64,000 nucleotides of DNA from Phenylobacterium zucineum HLK1 (GTDB lineage: Bacteria > Pseudomonadota > Alphaproteobacteria > Caulobacterales > Caulobacteraceae): contig NC_011144.1 of assembly GCF_000017265.1 (NCBI RefSeq), positions 310,001 to 374,000 of the forward strand, written 5' to 3'. The notes below the pieces were generated by a model. That model saw nothing but the letters and a program-made list of their open reading frames with translations, had not been told where the DNA came from and searched no databases. A program made the translations under genes and the position numbers. Every line of letters starts with the position of its first letter. The stretch's first letter is position 1. Positions 42,666 through 52,385 of the stretch are shown here, piece after piece.

Positions 42666-43637
42666 CTAGGACCAGGGACCGCTGCGGGCGCCCGTCACCG
42701 GCACCGCCGTGCCGGCCCGGCGGCGGGGCGGGGCCTCTTGAGTTTCGGCGAAGGCGCGGGCCTCGGCGGCGATTCCGGTCATGCCCATCAGGGCGGCCAC
42801 GCGGTTGTGGGTCGCCGGGTGGGTGGAGAAGAGGCTGTCGCCCCTGCGGCCCGGCCCGCCGGCCAGCGGGTTGATGATGAACATGTGCGCCGTGGCCGGA
42901 TTGCGCTCGGCGTCGGGATTGACGTAGCCGCCGCGGGCGTAGGCCTCGATCTTCTGCAGGGCCGAGGCGAGCGCCTGCGGATCGCCGGCGATCTCGGCGC
43001 CGATGCGGTCGGCCTCGTACTCGCGGCTGCGGCTGATGGCGAACTGCACCAGCGAGGCGGCGATCGGGGCGAGCAGGGCCACGGCGATCATCGGCACGAT
43101 CCCGGCGGGGCGGCCCTCCTCGTCGCGGCCGCCGAAGAAGAAGGCGAAGTTGGCGAGCGCCGAGATCGCGCCGGCGACGGTCGCCGTGATCGTCATGGTC
43201 AGGGTGTCGCGGTTCTTCACGTGCGCCAGCTCGTGGGCCATGACGCCGCGCACCTCGCGCCGGTCGAGCATGGCCAGGAGGCCGCGGGTGGCGGCGACGG
43301 CGGCGTGCTGGGGGTCTCGGCCGGTGGCGAAGGCGTTCGGCTGGTCCTGGTCGATGACGTAGACCTTCGGGCGCGGCATGCCGGCGCGGTCGGCCAGCTC
43401 GTAGACGTCGGCGGCGTAGTTGCGCAGCAGGGGCTCGGCCGCGTTCGGGTCCACCTCGCGGGCGCGGTACATCCGCAGCACGATCTTGTCGGCGTTCCAG
43501 TAGCTGACGAGGTTCATGCCGGCGGCGAGGACGAAGGCGATCGCCATGCCGGTGGGCCCGCCGACCAGATAGCCCACGCCCACGAACAGGGCGGTGAGCG
43601 CGGCGAGCAGCATGAAGGTGCGAAGGTGGTTGCGCAT
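42666..43637 (-). CDS. htpX: Zinc metalloprotease HtpX homologue
   Basis: A 323-residue inner-membrane M48 protease for quality control of membrane proteins. Two N-terminal helices ([34 protein letters not shown]) precede the zinc motif HELAH ([14 protein letters not shown]) and the downstream Glu of [11 protein letters not shown]; a second pair of helices follows the zinc site. A C-terminal tail of about 40 residues is low in complexity. No partner gene is adjacent. Confidence 0.93.
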   Translation of the reverse strand: MRNHLRTFMLLAALTALFVGVGYLVGGPTGMAIAFVLAAGMNLVSYWNADKIVLRMYRAREVDPNAAEPLLRNYAADVYELADRAGMPRPKVYVIDQDQPNAFATGRDPQHAAVAATRGLLAMLDRREVRGVMAHELAHVKNRDTLTMTITATVAGAISALANFAFFFGGRDEEGRPAGIVPMIAVALLAPIAASLVQFAISRSREYEADRIGAEIAGDPQALASALQKIEAYARGGYVNPDAERNPATAHMFIINPLAGGPGRRGDSLFSTHPATHNRVAALMGMTGIAAEARAFAETQEAPPRRRAGTAVPVTGARSGPWS

Positions 43638-43714
43638 GGTCTCCCAGGTCTCGACGTGGCCGGAATGGCCCTGGCGGGAATGTGGGGATTCGGCGCGCCC
43701 GGTTTAAGCGGGGC

Positions 43715-45097
43715 TCAGCGCGCGGCGCGGCGGCGGGCGGGCTGGGGCCGGGCCTCGAGCAACTGGGCCTCCATGGCGTCCGCGGACATCGGCCGGGCGA
43801 AGAAGTAGCCCTGCATCCGGTCGCAGCCGGCCGAGCGGAGGAACAGCGCCTGGCCCTCGTCCTCGACGCCTTCGGCGATGATCGAGACGCCCAGGGCGCG
43901 GGCGGCGTGCAGCAGCGAGGCGACCAGCTTGGAGACCCGCGCGTCGCGGCCGACGTCGGCGATCAGCGAGCGGTCCAGCTTCACGGTCTGGATCGGCAGG
44001 TGCATGAGCGCGCGCAGGTTGGAGTAGCCGGTGCCGAAGTCGTCGAGGGCCACGCGCACGCCCTTGGCGGCCAGGCGCTCGATGTGCCGGCGGGCCAGCG
44101 CCATGTCCTGTAGCAGGAAGGTCTCGGTGATCTCGACGGTGAGGGCGGTGGCGGGCAGGTCGGTGCCGGCGAGGCGGCCGATCAGCTTGCGCGAGAAGCC
44201 GGGGTCGAGGAGGTCGCGCGGGCTGACGTTGCAGGCCACGTGCTCGATGAGGCCGTCGGCGACCCACGGGGCGGCCCGGGCGCAGGCGGCGTCGAACACC
44301 GCCTCGTCGATCGCCCGGATCAGGCCCAGCTCCTCGGCCATGGGCACGAAGGCGGCGGGCGAGAGCAGCCCCTGTTCGGGATGGTTCCACCGGGCCAGCA
44401 CCTCGACGCCGGTGATCCCGCCGGTGGTGGAATCGATCACCGGCTGGAACCAGGGCTCGATCTCGCCGGCGGGAATGGCGCGGCGCAGCTCCTCCTCCAG
44501 GGTGCGGCGGCGCTCGTTCTCGGCGCGCAGCTCGGCGTCGAACGCCGACCAGCGGCGCCCGCCGCGGGTCTTCACGCGGTAGAGCGCCAGGTCCGCGAAG
44601 CGCTGCAGGTCGGCGGCGTCGCCGGCGTCCTGCGGGAAGACGGCCACGCCGACCGAGGCGCCGGGCGAGACCTGGCGGCCGTAGATCATCTGCGGCTGGG
44701 AGACGACCGAGACCAGCCGGGCGGCCCGGCGGCCCACCTCGCGCGCGTCGGAGATGATCGCGAACTCGTCCCCGCCCAGGCGGGCGGCGACCTCGGCGGG
44801 GCCGCACTCGGCGCGCAGCCGCTCGCCCAGCTCGGCCAGCAGCAGGTCGCCGGCGTGATGGCCGAGGGTGTCGTTGAGGTGCTTGAAGCGGTCGAGGTCG
44901 ACGACGAACAGCGAGACCGTCCCGCCGCTCTCGCGGGCCGCGTCCAGCCGGGCGCACAGCAGGGTCGTGAAGGCGCCGCGGTTGAGCAGGCCGGTCAGGG
45001 AATCGGTCTGGGCCAGGCGCAGGGTGAGCGCGCGCTCGGCCTCGAGCGCGGCGACGCGTGCGGCCAGCTCCGCATGACTGTAGTTCTTGTCGGCCAC
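43715..45097 (-). CDS. GGDEF-EAL protein (cyclic-di-GMP synthesis/degradation)
   Basis: A 460-residue cytoplasmic protein: a short N-terminal coiled-coil-like stretch (1-30), a GGDEF domain (LGGDEF at 107-112) and an EAL domain with EVLAR (232-236), CNVS (289-292), EITET (322-326), DDFGTG (352-357), TVKLDRSL and EGVEDEGQ. Catalytic residues of both activities are present; the EAL motif itself is EVL. No RxxD inhibitory site lies upstream of GGDEF. No sensor domain is present, so regulation by a partner or by GTP binding to the GGDEF is likely. Net activity cannot be told. Confidence 0.9.
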   Translation of the reverse strand: MADKNYSHAELAARVAALEAERALTLRLAQTDSLTGLLNRGAFTTLLCARLDAARESGGTVSLFVVDLDRFKHLNDTLGHHAGDLLLAELGERLRAECGPAEVAARLGGDEFAIISDAREVGRRAARLVSVVSQPQMIYGRQVSPGASVGVAVFPQDAGDAADLQRFADLALYRVKTRGGRRWSAFDAELRAENERRRTLEEELRRAIPAGEIEPWFQPVIDSTTGGITGVEVLARWNHPEQGLLSPAAFVPMAEELGLIRAIDEAVFDAACARAAPWVADGLIEHVACNVSPRDLLDPGFSRKLIGRLAGTDLPATALTVEITETFLLQDMALARRHIERLAAKGVRVALDDFGTGYSNLRALMHLPIQTVKLDRSLIADVGRDARVSKLVASLLHAARALGVSIIAEGVEDEGQALFLRSAGCDRMQGYFFARPMSADAMEAQLLEARPQPARRRAAR

Positions 45098-45245
45098 GGC
45101 CCGGCGTTCTGCCTCAGCTCCACGGAACGGGCAGATTCCGCGAACGGGGCGAACGCCCGGTTAAGCCCTATGGCTAACGGAGCCTTGCGGCCGTAGCGGT
45201 GTTAGCCTTGCGCTTCGAACGCCCGCCAAGGACCGGAGGCCCGCA

Positions 45246-46538
45246 TTGCCGCCAACCCGCCCCGCGCCGCCGCCGGCCGCCCGCCCCAGCCTGCTGCGGC
45301 GCTGGTGGTTCGACATCGTGCTGTGGAAGCGGATTCTGGGGGCGCTGGTCCTGGGGATCGTCGCCGGCCTCGTCCTGGGCGAGGCGGCCGAGGGCCTGAA
45401 GTGGCTGGGCGACCTGTTCGTGCGGCTGATCCGGATGATCGTCGTGCCGCTGGTGTTCGTCTCGATCGTCTCGGCGGTGGCGGCCATGCGCGAGGTCCGC
45501 CGCCTGGGCTCGATCGGCGGGCGCACCCTGCTGCTCTACCTCGGGACCACGGCCTGCGCGGTGGCGATCGGCCAGGCGGTCGGAGCGCTGTTCCGGCCCG
45601 GCGTCGGCGTGGATTTCGCCGGCACGACGCCGCGGGTGGTGGGCGAGGCGCCCTCGGTGGCCGACCAGCTGCTGGGGATCGTGCCGCTCAACCCCTTCGA
45701 GGCCCTGGCCGAGGGCGACATGCTGGGGGTGATCTTCTTCGCCATCCTGGTGGGGGCGGCGGTGCTGGTGCAAGGCGAGGACGCCGCGCCCGTCCGGCGC
45801 CTGTTCGACGCGGGCGCCTCGCTTATGCTGTTCATCACCCGGGTGGTGATGGAGGCGGCGCCCTTCGGCGTCTTCGCGCTGATCGCCTGGGTGACGGGCA
45901 CGGTGGGTCTGGGCGTCTTCGGCCACGTGGCGCTGATCGCCGCCGCGCTGGTGACCGGCAGCCTGCTGCAGGTGCTGGTCGTCCACGGAGGGCTGCTGCG
46001 GCTGGCGGCCAGGCTGCCGGTCGTGCCGTTCTTCCGCGACATCGGCGAGGCGGTGCTGGTGGCGTTCTCCACCTCCTCGTCGGCCGCCACCCTGCCGGTG
46101 GCCATGCGGGTGGCGCAGAAGAACCTCGGCGTCGGCCGGACCGTGGCGGCCACGGCCCTGCCGATCGGCGCCACCGTCTCGATGGACGGCACGGCGCTCT
46201 ACATCGGCATCCTGACGATGTTCTCGGCCCAGGCCTTCGGCCTCGAGCTCACCCTGGCGCAGATGATCTTCGCCGGGGTCACGACGGTGCTGGTGGCGGT
46301 CGGCACCGCGCCGGTGCCCTCGGCCTCGCTGTTCATGCTGGCCGCCGTGCTCAGCACCCTGGGCGTGAGCGCCGAGCAGACGGCCCTGGTGGTCGGCTTC
46401 ATGCTGCCGTTCGACCGGCCGCTGGACATGACCCGGACCATCCCGAACAACACCGCCGACCTGGCGGTGGCGGTCACGGTGGCCAAGTGGGAAGGCGAGC
46501 TGGACGCGGAGGTCTACCGCGCCCGCCCTTCCGAATAA
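45246..46538 (+). CDS. Dicarboxylate/amino acid:cation symporter (DAACS)
   Basis: A 430-residue membrane symporter of the glutamate/dicarboxylate family. The serine-rich hairpin (FSTSSSAATLPVAM), the DGTALYIG segment of helix 7 and the late PFDRPLDMTRTIPNN segment of helix 8 are visible and form the substrate and Na+/H+ site. The start is a TTG at 45246 with GGAGG 7 bases upstream. Substrate is probably a C4-dicarboxylate or acidic amino acid. It is convergent with a second DAACS gene. Confidence 0.9.
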   Translation: MPPTRPAPPPAARPSLLRRWWFDIVLWKRILGALVLGIVAGLVLGEAAEGLKWLGDLFVRLIRMIVVPLVFVSIVSAVAAMREVRRLGSIGGRTLLLYLGTTACAVAIGQAVGALFRPGVGVDFAGTTPRVVGEAPSVADQLLGIVPLNPFEALAEGDMLGVIFFAILVGAAVLVQGEDAAPVRRLFDAGASLMLFITRVVMEAAPFGVFALIAWVTGTVGLGVFGHVALIAAALVTGSLLQVLVVHGGLLRLAARLPVVPFFRDIGEAVLVAFSTSSSAATLPVAMRVAQKNLGVGRTVAATALPIGATVSMDGTALYIGILTMFSAQAFGLELTLAQMIFAGVTTVLVAVGTAPVPSASLFMLAAVLSTLGVSAEQTALVVGFMLPFDRPLDMTRTIPNNTADLAVAVTVAKWEGELDAEVYRARPSE

Positions 46539-46583
46539 CGGCCCGCCGAATAGCCGCCCCACTTAGTAGGGCGTCCGGACGGC

Positions 46584-47843
46584 CTACTCGGCCGGCGCCC
46601 CCGCGGCCCGGGCTTCGGGCTCGGTGATCTGCCCTTCCCACTTGGCGACCACGGCGGCGGCCACCGAGTTGCCGACCACGTTGGTGGCCGAGCGGCCCAT
46701 GTCGAGCAGGTGGTCCACCGCCAGGATCAGCAGCAGCCCCGCCTCGGGCAGGTCGAAGTAGGTCAGGGTGGCGGCGATCACCACGAGCGAGGCCCGCGGC
46801 ACGCCCGCCATGCCCTTCGAGGTCACCATCAGCAGGCCCAGCATGGTGATCTGCTGGAGGATCGACATCTCGATCCCGTAGACCTGGGCGATGAACAGCA
46901 CCGCGAAGGTGCAGTACATCATCGAGCCGTCGAGGTTGAACGAGTAGCCGAGGGGCAGGACGAAGCTGGCCACCTTGCGGCTGATCCCCCACTTCTGCAG
47001 CTCCTCGAGCGTCCGCGGATAGGCGGCCTCGGACGAAGCGACCGAGAACGCCAGCAGCGCCGGGCTGCGGATCGCCCCGATCAGCTTCATGGCGCGCGGC
47101 CCGACGATCAGCACCACGGCGCCGATCAGCAGCGCCCAGAGCAGGCCGAGCGAGAGGTAGAAGCCGCCGATGAACGCCGCGTAGGTGCCGAGGATCTCGA
47201 TCCCCTGGGTGGCGATGCTGGCGGCCAGGGCGGCGAAGATCGCCAGCGGGGCGGTCTTCATCACATAGCCGGTGACCTTCAGCATGATCGAGGCGACCTG
47301 CTCGACGAGCACCAGCACCTGGGGCGCCTTGTCGTCGATGGCCGAGACGGCGGTGCCGACGAGCACCGAGAACACCACGATCTGCAGGATCTCGTTGCGC
47401 GCCATGGCGTCGAAGATCGAGCTGGGGACCAGGTGGGTGACGAACTCGCGCAGGGTGAACTTGGCGGTGTCGAGCGCGGGGCCGGCGGTGTCGGCGGCCG
47501 GTGCTGCGAGCGACAGGCTGGCGCCCGGCTGCAGGATGTGGACCATCACCAGGCCGATGGTCAGCGAGACGATCGAGGCGACGATGAACCAGCCGATGGT
47601 CTTCACGCCGACGCGGCCGATCTCGGAGGCGTCGCCCATGTGGGCGATCCCGGCGACCAGGGTCGCGAAGACGAGCGGGGCGATGATCATCTTGATCAGC
47701 CGCAGGAAGACGTCGGTGATGATCGAGAGATTGTCGGCCGTGGCGGCGGCCTGTTCGGCCGGCAGGAACTGGTTCAGGGCCCAGCCCACGGCGACGCCGA
47801 GCACCATGGACCCGACGATGAAGGCGGTGAAAAGGCGGTTCAT
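46584..47843 (-). CDS. Dicarboxylate/amino acid:cation symporter (DAACS), second copy
   Basis: A 419-residue symporter of the same family as the preceding gene but diverged: FSVASSEAAYPRTL replaces the serine hairpin, with DGSMMYCTFAVLF and DHLLDMGRSATNVVGNS in helices 7-8. The AYPRTLEELQKWG stretch is typical of the GltP/DctA branch. The ATG at 47843 follows CCGGGGGC and starts the first helix; an in-frame ATG upstream gives 5 more residues. Confidence 0.9.
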   Translation of the reverse strand: MNRLFTAFIVGSMVLGVAVGWALNQFLPAEQAAATADNLSIITDVFLRLIKMIIAPLVFATLVAGIAHMGDASEIGRVGVKTIGWFIVASIVSLTIGLVMVHILQPGASLSLAAPAADTAGPALDTAKFTLREFVTHLVPSSIFDAMARNEILQIVVFSVLVGTAVSAIDDKAPQVLVLVEQVASIMLKVTGYVMKTAPLAIFAALAASIATQGIEILGTYAAFIGGFYLSLGLLWALLIGAVVLIVGPRAMKLIGAIRSPALLAFSVASSEAAYPRTLEELQKWGISRKVASFVLPLGYSFNLDGSMMYCTFAVLFIAQVYGIEMSILQQITMLGLLMVTSKGMAGVPRASLVVIAATLTYFDLPEAGLLLILAVDHLLDMGRSATNVVGNSVAAAVVAKWEGQITEPEARAAGAPAE

Positions 47844-47947
47844 TAAGCCCCCGGGCATTTTCGAGAGGCGCCTTTGTCGCGAAGAACCGCCCCACAGTCC
47901 AGCGCGGCGGATTCGCAAGCGTCACGGAGGGCGTCTATAAGGCGGCG

Positions 47948-49399
47948 ATGATGAAGACGGACGCAGCCGGCATCGTCGATCGGCTGGAAAACGAATATCG
48001 CGCGAGCGTCGGCTCGCTCCGCACCGCCCTCAAATCGTTCCTGGCCGGCGGTCCGCCCCCGGACCCGGTCGCCCGGCGCGCCGGCGCCTACGTCTATCCC
48101 GAGCTGCGGCTGCGCTGGCCGGAGGGCCGCCCGTATCCCAGGATCAGCCGCGCGTTCGCGCGAATCGGCCTGCCCGGCCGCTATGCGGTGACGGTGACGC
48201 GGCCGGACCTGTTCCGCGGCTACCTGACCGAGCAGCTCACCCTGCTGCAGCAGGACTTCGACGTGGAGCTGGACGTTGGCCGCTCGGCCCAGGAGATCCC
48301 GTTCCCCTACGTGCTGGACGGCGCCCGCGACATCGCCCTGGCCGACGTGGGCGCGGCCGAGATCGCCCGGCACTTCCCCTCGACCGAGCTTGCCCACATC
48401 GGCGACGAGATCGCCGACGGCGCCTGGCTGACCCCCGAGGACAGCCCGCGGCCGCTGGCGCTGTTCGACGGTCTGCGCACCGACTTCTCGCTGGCCCGGC
48501 TGGCCCACTACACCGGCACGCCCGCCGAGCACGTGCAGCACTATGTGCTGTTCACCAACTACCATCGCTACGTGGACGAGTTCGTCCGCTGGGGCTGCGA
48601 GCAACTGCGGCGGCCGGACAGCCCCTACACGGCGCTGTCGGCGGCGGGCCACGTGATGGTCACCCGCGAGACGCCCGACCCCGAGGAGACGATCGCCGCC
48701 GGGCCGTGGCGCAGGCACCAGATGCCCGCCTACCACCTGATGGCCGAGGGCCGGACGGGGGTGACGCTGGTGAACATCGGCGTCGGCCCGTCGAACGCCA
48801 AGACGATCTGCGACCACCTGGCGGTGCTGCGGCCGCAGGCCTGGCTGATGATCGGCCACTGCGGCGGCCTGCGCGGCAGCCAGACGATCGGCGACTACGT
48901 TCTGGCCCACGCCTACCTGCGCGACGATCACGTGCTGGACCGCGTGCTGCCGCGGGAGATCCCGATCCCGCCGATTGCGGAGGTGCAGGTGGCCTTCTTC
49001 CGCGCCGCCGAGGCGGTGACCGGCGAATCGGGGGAGGTGCTGAAGCGCCGCCTGCGGACCGGCACGGTGGTGACCACCGACGACCGCAACTGGGAGCTCC
49101 GCTACTCGTCCAGCGCCATCCAGTTCAACCAGAGCCGGGCGGTGGCCATCGACATGGAGAGCGCCACCATCGCCGCCCAGGGCTACCGCTTCCGGGTGCC
49201 GTACGGGACGCTGCTGTGCGTCTCGGACAAGCCGCTGCACGGCGAGATCAAGCTGCCCGGCCAGGCCAACGCCTTCTACGAGCGGGCCATCGGCCAGCAC
49301 CTGCAGATCGGCCTGGCGACCGTGGACCTGCTGCGCCAGGAGGGCACGCGCCTGCACTCGCGCAAGCTGCGCAGCTTCGACGAGCCGCCGTTCCGGTAG
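47948..49399 (+). CDS. amn: AMP nucleosidase
   Basis: A 483-residue enzyme that hydrolyses AMP to adenine and ribose-5-phosphate in purine salvage and energy-charge control. The N-terminal AMN domain (VYPELRLRW; PFPYVLDGARDI) and the C-terminal nucleoside-phosphorylase fold (VTLVNIGVGPSNAKTICDHL; MIGHCGGLRGSQTIGDYVL; AIDMESATIAAQGY) are both present. ATG 47948 and the next codon ATG 47951 are equivalent. Upstream is the divergent symporter. Confidence 0.93.
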   Translation: MMKTDAAGIVDRLENEYRASVGSLRTALKSFLAGGPPPDPVARRAGAYVYPELRLRWPEGRPYPRISRAFARIGLPGRYAVTVTRPDLFRGYLTEQLTLLQQDFDVELDVGRSAQEIPFPYVLDGARDIALADVGAAEIARHFPSTELAHIGDEIADGAWLTPEDSPRPLALFDGLRTDFSLARLAHYTGTPAEHVQHYVLFTNYHRYVDEFVRWGCEQLRRPDSPYTALSAAGHVMVTRETPDPEETIAAGPWRRHQMPAYHLMAEGRTGVTLVNIGVGPSNAKTICDHLAVLRPQAWLMIGHCGGLRGSQTIGDYVLAHAYLRDDHVLDRVLPREIPIPPIAEVQVAFFRAAEAVTGESGEVLKRRLRTGTVVTTDDRNWELRYSSSAIQFNQSRAVAIDMESATIAAQGYRFRVPYGTLLCVSDKPLHGEIKLPGQANAFYERAIGQHLQIGLATVDLLRQEGTRLHSRKLRSFDEPPFR

Positions 49400-49457
49400 G
49401 AGGCGGCCGTGCCGGCCGTCTCGATTCCGCCACCGGGTCGGGGTAGAGGCTGGAGCC

Positions 49458-50231
49458 ATGACGCGCAGGATCCCTTTCGAAGGCATCGAGAACTTCCGCG
49501 ACTTCGGCGACTACGCCGCGGGCGGGCGGCGGCTGAGGCGGGGGATGCTCTACCGCTCGGCGCACCAGGCCGAGGCGACGGACGCGGATCTCCGGAGGCT
49601 GGCCGAGCTGGGCCTGGCGGTGATCGTCGACCTGCGGCGCAGCAACGAGCGGCAGAGCCAGCCCTCGCGCCGGTGGGAGGGCTTCGCCGCCCAGGTGATC
49701 GAGAACGACATCGGCCAGGAACACGCCGACGAGTGGCATACGTTCATCGAGAGCTCGGACCTGACCGCGGCCTCGTTCCACGCCTACATGATCGACTACT
49801 ACCAGGGCGCGCCGCTCGCCCGGCGGCACATCGACCTCTACAGCCGCTACTTCCACACCCTGGCCGAAACCGAGGGCGCGGTGCTGGTGCACTGCGCGGC
49901 GGGGAAGGACCGGACCGGAATCCTCTGCGCGCTGACCCACCACCTGGCCGGGGTGCACGACGACGACATCGTGGAGGACTACCTGCTGACCAACGATCCG
50001 GTGCGGATGGAGAAGCGGCTGCCGACGATCCGCGCGCGCATCGCCGAGGCCACCGGCCGGACGCCGGACGATGCGGCCCTGATGACGGCGATGCGGGTCG
50101 AGGCCGAGTACCTGGAGACCGCCTTCGCGGCCATGCGCGACCGCTACGGTTCGCTGGACGGCTATCTGGAGCAGGAGCTGGGGCTGACGGGCGCGCTGCG
50201 CGAGCGGCTGCACGACCGCCTGCTGGGGTGA
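49458..50231 (+). CDS. Tyrosine-protein phosphatase (atypical dual-specificity/lipid type)
   Basis: A 257-residue cytoplasmic phosphatase. The CX5R motif is HCAAGKDRTG (Cys146, Arg152), with the KDRTG form seen in bacterial Y_phosphatase3/MptpB-like enzymes that act on phosphotyrosine and phosphoinositides. The N-terminus ENFRDFGDYA and FRDLG-like region, and LYRSAHQ, match the family. The start follows GTAGAGGCTGGAGCC. Substrates are unknown. Confidence 0.88.
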   Translation: MTRRIPFEGIENFRDFGDYAAGGRRLRRGMLYRSAHQAEATDADLRRLAELGLAVIVDLRRSNERQSQPSRRWEGFAAQVIENDIGQEHADEWHTFIESSDLTAASFHAYMIDYYQGAPLARRHIDLYSRYFHTLAETEGAVLVHCAAGKDRTGILCALTHHLAGVHDDDIVEDYLLTNDPVRMEKRLPTIRARIAEATGRTPDDAALMTAMRVEAEYLETAFAAMRDRYGSLDGYLEQELGLTGALRERLHDRLLG

Positions 50232-50454
50232 TCCCGGAGTCCCTAAGCGGAGTCCCTAACGCCCGCCGCAGCCTCCGCAAACCGCGACGGGCGCCTCAGG
50301 GACAGACCTCAAGAGAAGCCTGAGACGACTGTGCGCCCAACCCCCGCGCGGGCCGAATCACCTGCGCGTGAATCACGGAGTGCTGATCGGGCCGGGCGCC
50401 GCTAACCTGGGGCGAGCCGCCGGCAGAGCGGCCGTGAACCAGGAGGGGACGACG

Positions 50455-51891
50455 GTGCAGACATCCGAGGCCGCCGACGCGCGCGGGCCCGCCGGCATGG
50501 CCGGGCTGCCGAGCGGGGAACGCCTGAACCGCGGCGGCCTTTCCTGGGCGCTGTTCCAGGGCGGGCGCGACCCGTTCATCATCCTGGTCACCATCTACAT
50601 CTTCATGCCCTACGTCGCCTCGACGTTGGTGGGCGACCCGGTGCGCGGCCAGGAGGTGATCTCCCGCTGGGACCAGTACATCGGCTGGACGGTGATGCTG
50701 ACCGCGCCGTTCCTGGGCGCCTCGATCGACAAACTGGGGCCGCGCAAGGGCTGGCTGGCGCTGACGGTGGGGCTGATGGTCCCGGCGATCGCGGCGCTGT
50801 GGTTCGCCAGGCCCGGCGGGCCGCTGCCGCTGACGGCGGTGCTGCTGCTCGGCTTCTTCGCGCGGGTGCTCTACGTCTACTCGGAGGTGCTGCACAACTC
50901 GCTGCTGGTCCGCGCCGCGGGCCTGGCCGGGGCGCACCGGGCCTCGGGCCTGGCCCTGTCGCTGGCCAACCTGTTCTCGGTGGTCGCCCTGGCCTTCACC
51001 GCCTGGGCCTTCGCCCTGCCGGGCAAGGTGGACTGGGCGTTCGTGCCCGACGCGCCGCTGTTCGGCCTCGACCCCGACGCCCACGAGCCCGAGCGGGTGG
51101 TGACCCTGATGGCGGCCGCCCTGATGCTGCTGGGCGCGATCCCGCTGTTCCTGTTCACGCCCGACGCCCCGCCCACCGGCGTGCCGGTGCTGCGCGCGTT
51201 CAGGGAGGGGGCGGGCGAGCTGTGGCGGATGGTGCGGACGGTCGGGCGGTTCAAGGACGCGGCCGTCTACCTCGTCTCGCGGATGTTCTTCGTGGATGGG
51301 ATGAACGGAGTGCTGATCTACGCCGGCGTCTTCGCCGTGGGGGTGATGAAGTGGGGCCCGCTGGAGATGCTGGCCTACGGCATCCTGCTGTCGGTGTTCG
51401 CCGTGCTGGGCGGCTATGTGGCCCGCTGGCTGGACGGCGCCCTGGGGCCCAAGACGGCGCTGAAGATCGAGATCGCCGCGGCGATGCTGGGCCTGCTGGC
51501 CGTGCTGGGCATGGCGCCCGACCGGATCCTGTTCTTCTGGCCGCACGATGCGGCGGCGCACGGGCCGATGTGGGACGGGCCGGTGTTCCGCACCCTGCCG
51601 GACTGGTTCTATGTCGGCGCGGGCTTCGTCTGCGCCGTCTTCATCACCGCCCAGTACGCCTCCAGCCGCACGCTGCTGACGCGGCTGGCTCCGCCCGAGC
51701 AGACCGGGGCCTTCTTCGGCGTCTACGCCCTGTCGGGGGTGGCCACGGCCTGGCTGGCGCCCACGCTGGTGAGCCTCGGCACCGCGCTCACGCGGACCCA
51801 GCAGGGCGGCCTTGCGACCCTGCTGGTGCTGCTGGCGGCGGGGCTGGCGGGACTTTTCTTCGTCCGCGGCGGCGGGCGCATCGTGCGCTGA
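50455..51891 (+). CDS. MFS transporter, Atg22/UMF1-like
   Basis: A 478-residue membrane transporter with about 11-12 helices. WALFQGGRDPFIILVTIYIF at the N-terminus and the long central loop with DAPLFGLDPDAHEPERVVTL resemble the vacuole-effluxer (Atg22-like) MFS branch, often of amino acid exporters. The start is a GTG at 50455 with a strong AGGAGGGG upstream; the frame is open from 50368. Substrate unknown. Confidence 0.85.
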   Translation: MQTSEAADARGPAGMAGLPSGERLNRGGLSWALFQGGRDPFIILVTIYIFMPYVASTLVGDPVRGQEVISRWDQYIGWTVMLTAPFLGASIDKLGPRKGWLALTVGLMVPAIAALWFARPGGPLPLTAVLLLGFFARVLYVYSEVLHNSLLVRAAGLAGAHRASGLALSLANLFSVVALAFTAWAFALPGKVDWAFVPDAPLFGLDPDAHEPERVVTLMAAALMLLGAIPLFLFTPDAPPTGVPVLRAFREGAGELWRMVRTVGRFKDAAVYLVSRMFFVDGMNGVLIYAGVFAVGVMKWGPLEMLAYGILLSVFAVLGGYVARWLDGALGPKTALKIEIAAAMLGLLAVLGMAPDRILFFWPHDAAAHGPMWDGPVFRTLPDWFYVGAGFVCAVFITAQYASSRTLLTRLAPPEQTGAFFGVYALSGVATAWLAPTLVSLGTALTRTQQGGLATLLVLLAAGLAGLFFVRGGGRIVR

Positions 51892-52008
51892 ACCGCGCGT
51901 GCGGGCCGGATTCCCTCAATGTTTTCAGTGCAACCGCCTGGTGTAGTTAACGGGCGTCAATGCTGAATTCCAGTAAACCATAGAATATTCGAGTCGAATT
52001 CTCGGACG

Positions 52009-52023
52009 TTTACTGCGGATTAA
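52009..52023. promoter_or_regulatory. CtrA-like site upstream of the pilin gene
   Basis: TTTACTGCGGATTAA matches TTAA-N7-TTAA with one mismatch, 93 bases before the pilin ATG. Related half-sites GTTAACGG and GTAAACCAT lie at about 51946 and 51973. In Caulobacter pilA is activated by CtrA, so the site makes sense here. The 224-base region is markedly A/T-rich for this genome. Confidence 0.55.
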
Positions 52024-52115
52024 GCGCGATCTGCGAAGTTGTCGGTGCAATCGGGGCGAGCAGGCGGATGTCTGAACCCCTCGACCGTCTGCTCGCGACT
52101 TCAAGGAGAGTGAAG

Positions 52116-52292
52116 ATGTCGAAGTTCGTTACCCGCTTCCTCAAGGACGAATCCGGCGCCACGGCCATCGAATACGGCCTGATCGCCGCCCTCATCGCGG
52201 TGGTGCTCGTGGGCGCCCTGCAGCTGGTCGGCACGAGCCTGGACACCAAGTTCCGTGACATCAGCACCAAGGTCAGCACGGCCGGCAGCTAA
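52116..52292 (+). CDS. pilA: Flp/Fap-type IVb pilin
   Basis: A 58-residue prepilin. Gly14 in the DESG/ATAIEYG segment is the cleavage point, with the conserved Glu19-Tyr20 (E at +5) and a following hydrophobic helix (LIAALIAVVLVGAL). It is processed by a prepilin peptidase such as that encoded just downstream, and assembled by the Tad/Cpa machinery, which is outside the window. AAGGAGAGTG precedes the ATG at 52116; an upstream in-frame ATG (52068) would add 16 residues and is unlikely. Confidence 0.93.
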   Translation: MSKFVTRFLKDESGATAIEYGLIAALIAVVLVGALQLVGTSLDTKFRDISTKVSTAGS

Positions 52293-52319
52293 GCCGCCCC
52301 GACCTTTCTGCGTGACGAG

Positions 52320-52349
52320 GGCCCCCGGCGGAAACGCCGGGGGCCTTTT
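52320..52349 (+). terminator. Intrinsic terminator after the pilin gene
   Basis: GGCCCCCGGCG-GAAA-CGCCGGGGGCC followed by TTTT: an 11-bp perfect stem. It would separate abundant pilin transcripts from the peptidase gene. Confidence 0.9.
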
Positions 52350-52385
52350 CGATTCCTTCACGCCTGCCGCGGCAGGATGGCCGCC

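Noticed and set aside
50236-50259. Direct repeat GGAGTCCCTAA twice before the MFS gene
   Set aside because: Only two short copies; not enough to call an element or operator.
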